From Ensifer canadensis (GTDB lineage: Bacteria; Pseudomonadota; Alphaproteobacteria; Rhizobiales; Rhizobiaceae), in assembly GCF_017488845.2 (NCBI RefSeq), contig NZ_CP083374.1, positions 882,879 through 946,878 on the forward strand: a stretch of DNA of 64,000 bases. Direction: 5' to 3'. Positions 47,053 to 56,043 of the stretch are shown in pieces (the stretch's first letter is position 1; each line of letters begins with the position of its first letter). The position numbers were made by a program, and so were the translations under genes. The notes beneath the pieces were generated by a model. The model was given only the letters and a program-made list of their open reading frames with translations. It made no database searches and was not told where the DNA came from.

Positions 47053-48036
47053 ATGACCGCTCGTGACGCGATGTTAGCCTCGGTTACTCGCACGATCGCT
47101 ACAGCTTACGACGCCATCAGTGTGCTCGCAGCCGGATTGGCAACGCAAGCGGAATTGTCTGACCGATTCGTCGATGCCGTCGATTTGCTTTCCTCGCGGG
47201 CCGGACGGGTCGTTGTCGCAGGCGTGGGCAAGAGCGGACATATCGGGCGTAAAATCGCCGCGACGCTGGCTTCGACCGGTACTTCTTCCTATTTCGTGCA
47301 TCCGACAGAAGCAAGTCACGGCGATCTTGGCATGATCACCGCGCAAGATTTGGTTGTCCTACTTTCATGGTCTGGCGAGACCGTCGAACTTGGCAACATC
47401 CTCACCTATTCGCAGCGCTTCAATGTGCCGGTGATTTCTATCACGTCGAATGCCGATAGCACCATCGCGCGCAACTCAACGATCGCGCTCGTCCTTCCAA
47501 AGGTGCGCGAGGCTTGCCCACACGGACTTGCGCCGACAACGTCTGCAATTTTGCAATTGGCGGTGGGCGATGCTCTTGCCATAGCACTGCTGGAAAGACG
47601 AGGGTTTTCGCCCGAGGATTTCAAGACCTTTCATCCCGGCGGCAAGCTAGGTTCCCAGCTATTGCTCGCTCAGGAACTAGCTCACTGTGGTGATGCCGTG
47701 CCGTTATTGCCGATTGGCACTCTCATGGGCGAAGCGATCATTCAGATGTCTTCAAAAGGATTCGGCGTTGTCGGCATCGTCGATGCTGATGGTATGTTGG
47801 CTGGCATAATAACCGACGGAGATCTGAGGCGGCATATGGCGAAGGAACTATTGGGCCTGACAGTCGACTTGGTGATGTCGCATCGCCCTCGAGTCATTCA
47901 AGGCAACCTGCTGGCCAGTGCGGCAATGGAATTAATGCAATCGCAAAAAATCACGGTTGTGTTTTTGACAAACGATCAAGGTCAACCAACGGGGATCCTG
48001 CACGTTCATGACCTGCTGCGTGCCGGCGTCGCCTAG
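47053..48036 (+). CDS. kpsF: KpsF/KdsD-family D-arabinose 5-phosphate isomerase
   Basis: 327 residues, the normal length. SIS domain: VVVAGVGKSGHIGRKIAATL near 54-73, HPTEASHGDLGMI near 84 and VVLLSWSGET near 99, with the catalytic His in the ASHGD segment and another in FKTFHPGGKLG near 192. Two CBS domains follow (about 215-265 and 275-325). The enzyme interconverts ribulose 5-phosphate and arabinose 5-phosphate, the entry to Kdo. A capsule-linked copy, as in group II/III capsule loci, supplies Kdo for the polymer. AGGAAAAGAAG precedes ATG 47053. A core kdsD copy elsewhere is likely. Confidence 0.92.
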   Translation: MTARDAMLASVTRTIATAYDAISVLAAGLATQAELSDRFVDAVDLLSSRAGRVVVAGVGKSGHIGRKIAATLASTGTSSYFVHPTEASHGDLGMITAQDLVVLLSWSGETVELGNILTYSQRFNVPVISITSNADSTIARNSTIALVLPKVREACPHGLAPTTSAILQLAVGDALAIALLERRGFSPEDFKTFHPGGKLGSQLLLAQELAHCGDAVPLLPIGTLMGEAIIQMSSKGFGVVGIVDADGMLAGIITDGDLRRHMAKELLGLTVDLVMSHRPRVIQGNLLASAAMELMQSQKITVVFLTNDQGQPTGILHVHDLLRAGVA

Positions 48037-48176
48037 GCATTTTCCCAAGCGCCGATGACGCCAGGTACCAGTTAGATAAAGACGACCTAAGCCTGGAAAT
48101 GACCGGTCTGGTAGCGTCGCCACTTACTAATGAGAGTGCCGCACCGGTTTCATGATGAGAATCGTAGGGGGCCAGA

Positions 48177-50210
48177 TTGGCGGTATCTCAGCACCATAAC
48201 GGCTATCGGCCCGATCTGGACGGCCTTAGGGCTGTGGCAATCTTGCCGGTGCTTCTGTTTCATGCCGGTTTTGAGGTATTCCGCGGCGGCTTCGTCGGAG
48301 TAGACGTCTTTTTCGTCCTCTCCGGTTTTTTCATGGCGAGGATTATTCTAGGCGACCTCGAGCGAGGCAGCTTCAGTTTTGTGGAATTCTACCTACGTCG
48401 TGCGCGACGCATATTCCCTGCACTATTCGTGATGATGGCTGCTTCTGCCCTAGCCGCGTGGCTGCTATTTATGCCCCAGGAATTCGAGTATTTTGCCTCC
48501 AGCCTGAGTTCTTCGGCGCTATTCGTTTCAAATGTGTTGTTTCAACGAGAGAGTGGTTATTTTGATATAGCGTCAGATTTGAAGCCTTTGCTTCACACTT
48601 GGTCACTTTCCGTTGAAGAACAATTCTATATTGTATTTCCCGCTGCCGCTTACATTTCGTACAAATATGCGAGAAAGAGAATACTGTGGGTTGTCTTTGC
48701 AGCTCTGACGATGTCATTCGTCCTGAGTGTATTTGAGGTATATCACAAACCCGAAAAAGCTTTTTACCTGCTGCATTTCCGCGTTTGGGAGTTACTGATT
48801 GGAGTTGTTGTGGCGCTTTCGCCGCGGCCCTGCTATTCAGCTCGAACCAGCCAAGCGCTGACCGCAATCGGTCTCTTATTGGTGTTCGGGGCTGCCTTTC
48901 TGTACTCCTCTAATACCCCGTTTCCGGGAATTGCTGCAGCGGTCCCTTGCGTCGGCACGGCACTCGTAATTCACTCTCATTGCACAAGCGGGTGGATAGC
49001 ACGCTTTCTCGACAATCCCGTCTGCATTTTTGTCGGTCGGATCTCATATTCGCTCTACCTTTGGCATTGGCCCCTTATCGTTTTTTCCCGCAACTATCTT
49101 GGCAGTGATCTCACCACCGAGCAGGCCCTCATCGTCGTTGCGCTGTCGTTTGCGACGGCTTACCTTTCCTGGAGATTTGTTGAGCAGCCTGCGCGATACG
49201 GGCGGCTAGCCATATCGGGCGCGGCCACAGCCGGCCTGAGCAGCGTAGCGATCGCCTCGGCGATCGCCTTTGGAATTTTGGTCAACAGTCTGAACGGTGT
49301 CCCGCAGAGATTACCTGAAGAGGCGCGCAGACTTTACGAAGCCACTTATGATGACGGCCCTTTCATCGCCGCTGAGTGTTTCGCCGATTCCAACGGAAAT
49401 GGTCTAACGCCGGTTCAGATTAGGAAAGGCGAGCTTTGTACTCTTGGGGTAGAAACCAAGAGTGAGCCGCAGTTCCTCGTGTGGGGAGATTCTCACGCAG
49501 CGGCGATTGCTCCAGCGATCGACGTCGCGGCTCGCGAAGCGGGGCTATCGGGCATGTTTGTTGGGCGAGGATCGTGCCCGCCACTCCCGAACTCGGATTT
49601 CGGGCCAAGTTGGGCAGTTAAGCGTTGTGTCGAACACAATTCTGCGGTGATGGCTCTCATCCAACAAAGGAAATTCCCTTATGTTTTTATGGTTGGCTAC
49701 TGGCCGAAGTACGTCCACAGGGCAGAGCTGCCGCGTCAAGGCGGCGTTTTCGATCCCAGCATCGAGCCTTCTACGGTAGACTGGTCCGCCCCTGTCCGCG
49801 AAAGTCTCAATACGACGATCGCCACTTTTACCCAGCAGGGGACCAAGACTGTGTTGGTGATGGATGTACCGGAAATGGGTCATGAGGTTCCGGAAGCCCT
49901 TGCACAGGCCGTGGTTTCAGGTAGCACTCTCGATGTGGCTCCACCTCTTGAATATACTCATAAGCGTCAGGCATTAGCGCGTAAGGTTTTGGAAGAGGTC
50001 GCGAAGTCGAGTGGATCTTTGGTTGTCGATCCGCTGAGTACTCTTTGCGATAAATTTCGCTGCCATGCTATGCGAGGGGCAACTGTGTTATATAAGGACG
50101 AAGATCATCTGTCCGCAAAAGGAGCAGAAAGCCTCGCCGCAGTGTTCCGTCCGGTGCTAAATGTAATCGAAGCAAAGGAGCAATCTTCCAACAGGTTACC
50201 ACGTTCCTGA
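48177..50210 (+). CDS. OafA/YrhL-type O-acyltransferase with C-terminal SGNH domain
   Basis: 677 residues from TTG 48177. The N-terminal acyltransferase-3 domain (about 10-370) starts YRPDLDGLRAVAILPVLLFH and has GVDVFFVLSGFFMARII, with the conserved His and Arg residues and about ten membrane helices. The C-terminal periplasmic SGNH domain has FLVWGDSHAAAIAPAID near 432-448 and DEDHLSAKGAESLA near 640. Such two-domain proteins O-acetylate O-antigens, capsules or lipooligosaccharides. It would acetylate the polymer or its lipid-linked repeat in the periplasm. Confidence 0.9.
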   Translation: MAVSQHHNGYRPDLDGLRAVAILPVLLFHAGFEVFRGGFVGVDVFFVLSGFFMARIILGDLERGSFSFVEFYLRRARRIFPALFVMMAASALAAWLLFMPQEFEYFASSLSSSALFVSNVLFQRESGYFDIASDLKPLLHTWSLSVEEQFYIVFPAAAYISYKYARKRILWVVFAALTMSFVLSVFEVYHKPEKAFYLLHFRVWELLIGVVVALSPRPCYSARTSQALTAIGLLLVFGAAFLYSSNTPFPGIAAAVPCVGTALVIHSHCTSGWIARFLDNPVCIFVGRISYSLYLWHWPLIVFSRNYLGSDLTTEQALIVVALSFATAYLSWRFVEQPARYGRLAISGAATAGLSSVAIASAIAFGILVNSLNGVPQRLPEEARRLYEATYDDGPFIAAECFADSNGNGLTPVQIRKGELCTLGVETKSEPQFLVWGDSHAAAIAPAIDVAAREAGLSGMFVGRGSCPPLPNSDFGPSWAVKRCVEHNSAVMALIQQRKFPYVFMVGYWPKYVHRAELPRQGGVFDPSIEPSTVDWSAPVRESLNTTIATFTQQGTKTVLVMDVPEMGHEVPEALAQAVVSGSTLDVAPPLEYTHKRQALARKVLEEVAKSSGSLVVDPLSTLCDKFRCHAMRGATVLYKDEDHLSAKGAESLAAVFRPVLNVIEAKEQSSNRLPRS

Positions 50211-50753
50211 TGGCATAGCGTCACGAGAGGCTGCCCCATAGGTTCTCTGTTGGTTTGGCCCCTTGTCCCTCAAAATGCGAGTTCGAATTGCGTCTGCTAG
50301 ATTTTGATCGGCGCATGGCTTCGGCGGTACGATGGTTTACAAGAGCGTTGTCGATTGCGCGCCATCAGATTGGCTACCCGTATTGGCCGATACAAGTAGT
50401 GACCTTTTGCCGTTGTAGTGGGGCCAAAACTTTCGCCCGGTCGGAATGAAAGCTTGCAGCTGAAGCGATGGCGGCGAAAATATAACCACCGATCCGCGGT
50501 GACTTTCATACGGCAACTTCGATCCTTCATAGTCCGACATTCAGGGTCACGGCTCCTGCGGCGACCTGAGCGCCGGGAAGCTCCTTGCGCCCCGGGGCTT
50601 GCGTCAGATTGTAAATCTAGCGGTAATTCGTTCTTGGCCGGAGAATGGCATTGGAGGCTTAAAGGTTACCGGTTCACGCTATTCAAATTGAAAATGGTAT
50701 CTTCTCCTGCTAAAAAAACCTGTCGCGATTAAAGTTTCTGGGAGGGAAAAATC
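50211..50753. other. Intergenic region, nothing recognised
   Basis: 543 bases. Short ORFs on both strands carry no motif or convincing start. AGGGAGG-like ribosome-binding bases (GGGAGGG near 50741-50747) serve the next gene. The stretch may be decayed sequence. Confidence 0.35.
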
Positions 50754-51053
50754 GTGCGGATCGATGATGAACGATTGAGAGTTGCGACTCTCCACTTTGT
50801 GGTGAAACAACTTGTTGCGAGAATACTTAAAGACAATCCTACCGCCGACCTAAAATACGATGTTCTGAGCGCACTTGAACAAATCACCCCGTGCTTCGGG
50901 TCCGATGACGTCGAGCGAGGTGTAATTAGGGTAAGCATGCATAGCGAGGCGAATGCAATCTTGGATTGGGCGATCGAAGGAAAAGGATCGTCGACCTCGC
51001 TGATCGAAGGTCTGCCCTTACCGACGACTAGCCACTATCGCGAGTGGCGCTAG
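50754..51053 (+). CDS. Small unrecognised protein (99 residues)
   Basis: GTG start with GGGAGGG about 9 bases upstream, which is strong evidence for translation. 99 residues, soluble, with an amphipathic N-terminal helix (RVATLHFVVKQLVARILKD) and an acidic middle (YDVLSALEQITPCFGSDDVE). No family recognised. It stands between the acyltransferase and pyruvyltransferase genes on the same strand. Confidence 0.55.
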   Translation: MRIDDERLRVATLHFVVKQLVARILKDNPTADLKYDVLSALEQITPCFGSDDVERGVIRVSMHSEANAILDWAIEGKGSSTSLIEGLPLPTTSHYREWR

Positions 51054-51214
51054 TTCGCGTTGATTGGACCTACCAGGGCAGAGCCTATTCAATGGGCGCC
51101 TCGCGTCAGCGAAGATGGCATACCTTGCACGGGCGGATTTTTCATCAACAGTGTTGCCGATTATTCTCCCAAATTCCCCGTTAATTCAACCTCTGACAAG
51201 ATCGGTTTGCCGGG

Positions 51215-52297
51215 ATGAAGGGCTTGAAAACTGCAGTTCTCATCAATGACACGTCCACGAAAGCCCATCTCGGATGTCGAGTGGTCGTCGGTCAAATAGC
51301 TCGTTTGGCGAAATCGGCCGGAATTCGGATCGTTGCGTCCGCTTCAGTTCATACTGATTGGCGAGAGCATCAGAGCCTTATTGCCACCATGCGGTCTGTC
51401 GATCTTGTGATCGTCAACGGCGAGGGAACTTTGCATGATGCTACTAGGCAGGCGAGGGCGCTCGCTGAAGTGGGCCCGTTCTGTCGGGCTGCCGGCGTTC
51501 CGAGCGTGCTCATCAATAGCGTATACGAACGAAACAACGCAGAGATAGCCGCGGCATGCCAGGCCTTTAACAGAGTGTATGTCAGAGAGTCCATCAGCGC
51601 TCTTGAAGCGCGAAGGGTGGGACTGAGGGCTGAAGTTGTGCCGGATCTCACCTTGTCTAGCGATGTCATGGATGCTTTCGTCGGGATGCCAAGAGTATCC
51701 ACAATCGTTGTAACAGACAACGCGAACAGAGATGTCGCACGGAATGCACTGGAGGAAGCGTTGAAGAGGGACGATATCTCTTTTCTTCATCTCGACACGT
51801 CAGAGCCGAGCAATCCATTTTTGGATGCAGGGGATATGCCAGAATTCGTATTCATGAACTCTGGAATGGTGACCGAGCCGCCGCCACCTTCTCAGCGACG
51901 ACAAAGCACAGCAATTCGCTCGTTTCGAAAGTCGCTGCTCAAGCCCAATGTGTTTCGGCGCATGAAAATGATCCGTCAGTTAAGCGAGCCTCTAGCGTCC
52001 AAACAAATCCTCTCCCGAATTGCTGGCATGCGAGGTGTTGTGGCTGGGCGCTTCCACGCGGCGTGCATGTCGATGTTGTCCGAGACGCCATTTGTCGCCA
52101 TGTCGTCGAATACTTCCAAAATGTACGGTATGCTAAGTGATGCGGGTATCGGACAATTTCTAACTGATGACCCGAAAGTAGCATTCGAAAAAATAGAGTA
52201 CTGGAAGGAAGCCGATAGCTTCGCTGTTGCGGCATATATTCAGAAGGCCCGGCGAGACGCCAAAGCCATGTTCGAAGAAATCGGAAACCTTCGTTAA
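51215..52297 (+). CDS. Polysaccharide pyruvyltransferase-family protein
   Basis: 360 residues. The early segment VDLVIVNGEGTLHDATRQAR near 68-87 and the C-terminal GRFHAACMSMLSETPFVAMS near 281-300 are the conserved N- and C-terminal blocks of the PF04230 pyruvyltransferase family (GEG/GGG and GxRxH motifs). The fold resembles GT-B enzymes. Family members add ketal pyruvate from phosphoenolpyruvate to sugars of EPS or capsule, giving a negative charge. It is preceded by weak ribosome-binding bases. It acts in the cytosol on lipid-linked repeat units. Confidence 0.82.
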   Translation: MKGLKTAVLINDTSTKAHLGCRVVVGQIARLAKSAGIRIVASASVHTDWREHQSLIATMRSVDLVIVNGEGTLHDATRQARALAEVGPFCRAAGVPSVLINSVYERNNAEIAAACQAFNRVYVRESISALEARRVGLRAEVVPDLTLSSDVMDAFVGMPRVSTIVVTDNANRDVARNALEEALKRDDISFLHLDTSEPSNPFLDAGDMPEFVFMNSGMVTEPPPPSQRRQSTAIRSFRKSLLKPNVFRRMKMIRQLSEPLASKQILSRIAGMRGVVAGRFHAACMSMLSETPFVAMSSNTSKMYGMLSDAGIGQFLTDDPKVAFEKIEYWKEADSFAVAAYIQKARRDAKAMFEEIGNLR

Positions 52298-52453
52298 GCA
52301 GGGATCTGCGTTAGAGAACTTTCCGCTTACCCGAGTATGTCTGCCACAGCGGGATACTTGTGCCTGGCCGAAGGACTCGCCAAATGAGCAGCAAAGCTTT
52401 ATAGAGCCGATTGAATGGAAGGGCGCTCCTGATGCGGACAAGGAACCATCTTA

Positions 52454-54286
52454 TTGAAGGTGAAGGATCGAAAACAGCCGGCAATTGATTCCGAAGCAAT
52501 CACTGGAGTTCTCCGGCGCGTCATGGCCGAAAACGGCCGCGACCACATTCGGGGCTATGCATTTGCTATAGGGTGTCTGCTAGTCGTCGCCGCAACGACC
52601 GCCTTCACCGCATGGATCATGGAGACCGTGATCAATGAAGCCTTTGCCAACAAGCGTGGAGATGTGGTCCTCCTCATCTGCGTTTCACTTTTTGGCGCCT
52701 TCGTATTACGAGGTTTGGCAACTTACGGACAAGCAGTTGCACTCTCTACAATCGGAAACAATATCGTTGCTACCTACAAGCGACGGCTTTATTCCCACCT
52801 AATGGCGCTTAGTGTTAGTTACTATCACGAGCAACGCTCGGCGCGGCTACTCGCCAAAATCAACCAAAATATCGGCGGCATCCGCGACGTGCTGAATATG
52901 ACGGTTACTTCGATTGCCAGAGATCTCCTAACGCTGGTCGGACTGATCGGCGTAATGTTCAACAAAGACTGGCTCCTTTCGCTTATAATTTTCCTCCTCG
53001 CACCTTCCCTGGTTCTCGGTCTGCGTTACGTTTCGAAGCGCCTTCGTTCGGCGACGCGCGACGCGGTAGAGGCAAACAGCCGCGTCCTCGGCGCGATGCA
53101 GGAGACGATACAGGGCATCTCCATCGTCAAGGCCTTCACAATGGAGAACGAATTGTGCCGCAAGGTTGATGCGACCATCGAAAAGGCCGAGGGTCGGGCA
53201 AACCGCATTGCGCGCCTGAGCGAACGCACCGCACCAATGACTGAGGCTTTTGCAGGTTTGGCGATCTCGAGCGTGCTTGCCTATGCCGCCTTCCGCACCA
53301 TTTACGCCAATGTACCGCCCGGCGCGTTTTTCGCGTTCGTTACCGCGTTGCTTTTGGCATACGATCCGGCACGCCGCCTGGCGCGTCTGCAGGTGTCGCT
53401 GGAACGTGCGGCCGTCAATGCTCGCATGCTCTACGAAATCCTCGACACGGTTCCGCATCAGCGCGACCGCCCCGACGCGACCGAGCTGAAACTCGGCGAA
53501 GCGACGGTCGAGCTGCGCAACGTGCGCTTTGCCTACGGCAACGGGGAGGAGGTCCTCAAAGGTGTAAGTTTCCGCGCCGAAGGCGGCAAGACTACCGCGT
53601 TGGTGGGCCCCTCGGGGGCGGGCAAGTCGACGATTATCAGCCTCATCCCGCGCTTCTACGATCCAGCGTCCGGCCAGATCCTGGTCGATGGTCAGGACAT
53701 TGCAGGCGTGACGAAGCAGTCGCTGCGCGATGGCCTCGCCTATGTCTCGCAGCAGCCATATCTCTTCGAAGGCTCGATCCGGGACAATATCCGATACGGT
53801 CGATCGGGGGCCACCGACGCGGAGATCGAGGAGGCGGCGCGCCTCGCCTATGCGCACGATTTCATCCTGGCACAGCCGCAAGGGTACGATACGCCGGTCG
53901 GTGAACAGGGCATGACGCTTTCGGGTGGTCAACGCCAACGCCTGTCCATTGCACGTGCACTCGTGCGCAACGCACCAATTCTCCTGCTCGACGAGGCGAC
54001 CTCGGCACTCGACGCCGAATCAGAGGCCGCGGTTCAGAAAGCGCTTGACCAGGCGATGAGGGGACGAACTGTCATCGTTATCGCCCACCGGCTCTCCACG
54101 GTCCTCAATGCCGACAAGATCGTCGTAATGAGGGACGGGCAGGTCGTGGAGGAGGGCACCCATCTCGAGCTCGCGCAGCGAGATGGAGTTTACGCACGGC
54201 TTCATAACCTAAACAGTGGCGTTACGGAAAAATCACTTTCGACAGAACCTCAATCTGCCGGCCATCACGATCACTCGTCGCAATAA
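52454..54286 (+). CDS. MsbA-like ABC transporter, fused permease and ATPase
   Basis: 610 residues from TTG 52454 (ATG 52523 is an alternative). A six-helix exporter domain (about 30-315) precedes an ATPase: GPSGAGKST near 385 (Walker A), the Q-loop in YVSQQPYLFEG near 430, LSGGQRQRL near 489 (signature), ILLLDEATSALD near 512 (Walker B) and VIAHRLST near 543 (His switch). Half-size exporters of this type form homodimers and export lipids, lipid A or beta-glucans (MsbA, NdvA). Near a capsule locus it may export a glycolipid or act in polymer export; the substrate is unknown. Confidence 0.9.
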   Translation: MKVKDRKQPAIDSEAITGVLRRVMAENGRDHIRGYAFAIGCLLVVAATTAFTAWIMETVINEAFANKRGDVVLLICVSLFGAFVLRGLATYGQAVALSTIGNNIVATYKRRLYSHLMALSVSYYHEQRSARLLAKINQNIGGIRDVLNMTVTSIARDLLTLVGLIGVMFNKDWLLSLIIFLLAPSLVLGLRYVSKRLRSATRDAVEANSRVLGAMQETIQGISIVKAFTMENELCRKVDATIEKAEGRANRIARLSERTAPMTEAFAGLAISSVLAYAAFRTIYANVPPGAFFAFVTALLLAYDPARRLARLQVSLERAAVNARMLYEILDTVPHQRDRPDATELKLGEATVELRNVRFAYGNGEEVLKGVSFRAEGGKTTALVGPSGAGKSTIISLIPRFYDPASGQILVDGQDIAGVTKQSLRDGLAYVSQQPYLFEGSIRDNIRYGRSGATDAEIEEAARLAYAHDFILAQPQGYDTPVGEQGMTLSGGQRQRLSIARALVRNAPILLLDEATSALDAESEAAVQKALDQAMRGRTVIVIAHRLSTVLNADKIVVMRDGQVVEEGTHLELAQRDGVYARLHNLNSGVTEKSLSTEPQSAGHHDHSSQ

Positions 54287-54399
54287 CATGCTCCAGGACG
54301 TTATCCGCTGATAAGCTCTATGGCCTGCCCCCAAGCGCAACCTTGTCGACGGGATGCTGGTGGACTGGGGCATGTCGATCCGACTGGCCTGCAAGCCTG

Positions 54400-54519
54400 G
54401 GTGGGAGTGGTGGTGTCGTCACCAAAAAGGCGCTTGGCCGCGAAGACATGCGCCTCGATCAGTTCAAAGATCGGCAGGAGCGCGGCCGCCGTTCCATAAC
54501 CGACTTGGTCCGCCCGCAC
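54400..54519 (-). pseudogene. IS66-family transposase (TnpC) fragment
   Basis: Minus-strand reading gives ADQVGYGTAAALLPIFELIE followed by AHVFAAKRLFGDDTT, which matches the catalytic-core start of IS66 TnpC proteins, where DDTT-V-P follows. After about 45 residues the similarity ends, so only a short scrap remains. No IS66 ends or accessory genes were seen. It adds to the evidence that 54.3-58 kb is a decay zone. Confidence 0.5.
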
Positions 54520-54534
54520 GAGAACTGGCGATGC

Positions 54535-54681
54535 TCAATCCTCGTCGATAACAGCCAGGTAGCCGTTGCCAACCAGCCAGTCGCGAAGGATGCGCTTGAT
54601 TGCTTCTTCGCGGCTTACCGCATGTTCAGCCATGAACAGCTGAATGCCGCCTTCAATTTCATCGTCGATCTCGATCGCCAT
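54535..54681 (-). CDS. Small ribbon-helix-helix-like protein
   Basis: 48 residues from ATG 54681, with GAGGGA about 5 bases upstream. MAIEIDDEIEGGIQLFMAEH and SREEAIKRILRDWLVGNGYL fit a short strand plus two helices as in CopG/Arc-type regulators, and proteins of this kind recur in rhizobial genomes. It could be an antitoxin or a small regulator; no toxin partner is visible. It is flanked by IS66 and phage fragments. Confidence 0.55.
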   Translation of the reverse strand: MAIEIDDEIEGGIQLFMAEHAVSREEAIKRILRDWLVGNGYLAVIDED

Positions 54682-54753
54682 CACTATCCCTCGGTTTTCC
54701 CGAGACGATGAAACCGAAAACCCGATGAATTTGCAAGGCTCCCGAACGGGAGA

Positions 54754-54917
54754 ATGCCCATGCCCAGGACTAGCGGCGTCATAGCCCATCGGCCGGCACC
54801 AAAGGTGTGCCGAACACGACCATTCAGAGCGTGCCTTACAACACGCTGATCGACGATCCGACGGCCGATGCGAACGGAGCTCGTCCGATCACGGCAGGAG
54901 GTACCGGGCCGAACTAA
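54754..54917 (+). pseudogene. Phage tail-fibre/collar protein N-terminal fragment
   Basis: ATG 54754 opens PMPRTSGVIAHRPA and a one-base frameshift near 54795-54800 leads into TKGVPNTTIQSVPYNTLIDD then ADANGARPITAGGTGPN, followed by TAA at 54915. NTTI-x-S-x-PYN and ARPITAGGTG are typical of N-terminal regions of phage tail-fibre proteins. Only about 50 residues remain of a protein that is usually several hundred long. Confidence 0.6.
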
Positions 54918-55142
54918 GCCCCGTTCGATCCCGGCAAATATCCCATGACGCGCAAGCAGTGGGACGCCCTGACCAGCGTGCGCACAAAGTGCGTTGACCC
55001 TAGGAGGCATTCGCAGTTTCGAGAGGAACAGGCCGGCTGCCTTAACAATGAAACTGGAAATTCTCTCTTTCGATCCGTTTCATGAAGCAACCCACCGATC
55101 CGAGCCCTGAATCATTGAACTTAGGCGGTTGCAGGCAGGGGC

Positions 55143-55565
55143 GTGCGATTCTACCTTGAACGTATGATGGCTTCAAAGATAAACCATGTGATCAAACCAG
55201 CATTGGCTTGCCTGCTAAGCGCGGTGACGTGTGGCCACGTACAGGCCCAGGGTCATGACATGGCGCTGCGGGGACTACTGCGAGCAGCCTACCAAAACAT
55301 GGCAACGACTCATGAGTGTCGCGACATCATCGGTCCGTCCGGTTACGTACTGGCCCGAGCGAAGGCAGCGAATGCTTTTCGTCTGACCGGCATGCCAACG
55401 GATGTTGCATTTCGGGCGGTGGAGAAGATGGTGCGCAAGATCGAAAAGAACGCCACCAAGAAGACCGCCTCGTCATCCCTGAGCGAATGCATCGCAATGA
55501 CGCGGCAGTCGGAGGGGAACCTTCGCTTGTGGCAATCGAAAATAGACGGTTCGACTTGGCGATAA
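55143..55565 (+). CDS. Secreted small protein of unknown function
   Basis: 140 residues from GTG 55143; ATG 55167 gives a cleaner signal peptide (MASKINHVIKP, then ALACLLSAVTCGHVQAQ with cleavage after AQA/Q). The mature part has two cysteines (ECRDIIG and SECIAMT) that could form a disulfide in the periplasm, and a basic helix MVRKIEKNATKKT. No family recognised. It is intact in a zone of gene fragments. Confidence 0.6.
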   Translation: MRFYLERMMASKINHVIKPALACLLSAVTCGHVQAQGHDMALRGLLRAAYQNMATTHECRDIIGPSGYVLARAKAANAFRLTGMPTDVAFRAVEKMVRKIEKNATKKTASSSLSECIAMTRQSEGNLRLWQSKIDGSTWR

Positions 55566-55633
55566 GTTACGGGTGTGTCGGTTGACACGGCTTTGACATT
55601 GGCTGTCTGGAGGGCCGAGTTGGTTTCAGATTG

Positions 55634-55981
55634 TCATCTGTTCACCGATTTCACGACGCGATTTGCCGTCCTGGTAGCCGGACAGGCCCGCGGATCGCTT
55701 ATCAGCGTCCCGCGCCCAAGGTAAAATGACGTTTGCATGATCTCGGACTGGAAACCGGCTCGCTCACAAAATGTGAGAGCCTTTGAGACGTTCGGCTCGT
55801 CCATGAAGCCAAAAGTGATGTCGATGCGCGCAAACCGCTCCGATAGCTTTCTCATCTGCAAGCGCCCTGGCTCCGGCACATACGGTCGCTTCGACGTCTT
55901 CACCGTCAGGATGACGTCGTTTTCGTGCAGCAGCACCGCTGGGGTCTTGTCTCCCACTCTCGTCAAGAGACGGCACGTCAA
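55634..55981 (-). pseudogene. Kup potassium transporter, C-terminal fragment
   Basis: Minus-strand reading gives GDKTPAVLLHENDVILTVKT, then PYVPEPGRLQMRKLSERFAR and TFGFMDEPNVSKALTF. This is the cytoplasmic C-terminal domain of Kup-type potassium uptake proteins. The membrane domain is absent, part of the expected LLHNLKHN region appears deleted, and the last 30-40 residues of Kup are missing. A truncated relic of about 85 recognisable residues. Confidence 0.75.
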
Positions 55982-56043
55982 CAGAGTGGGCCGACTCTCT
56001 TCGATCGTGGCGACGACTACCTGAGGGGTTCCAGTTCTTATCC

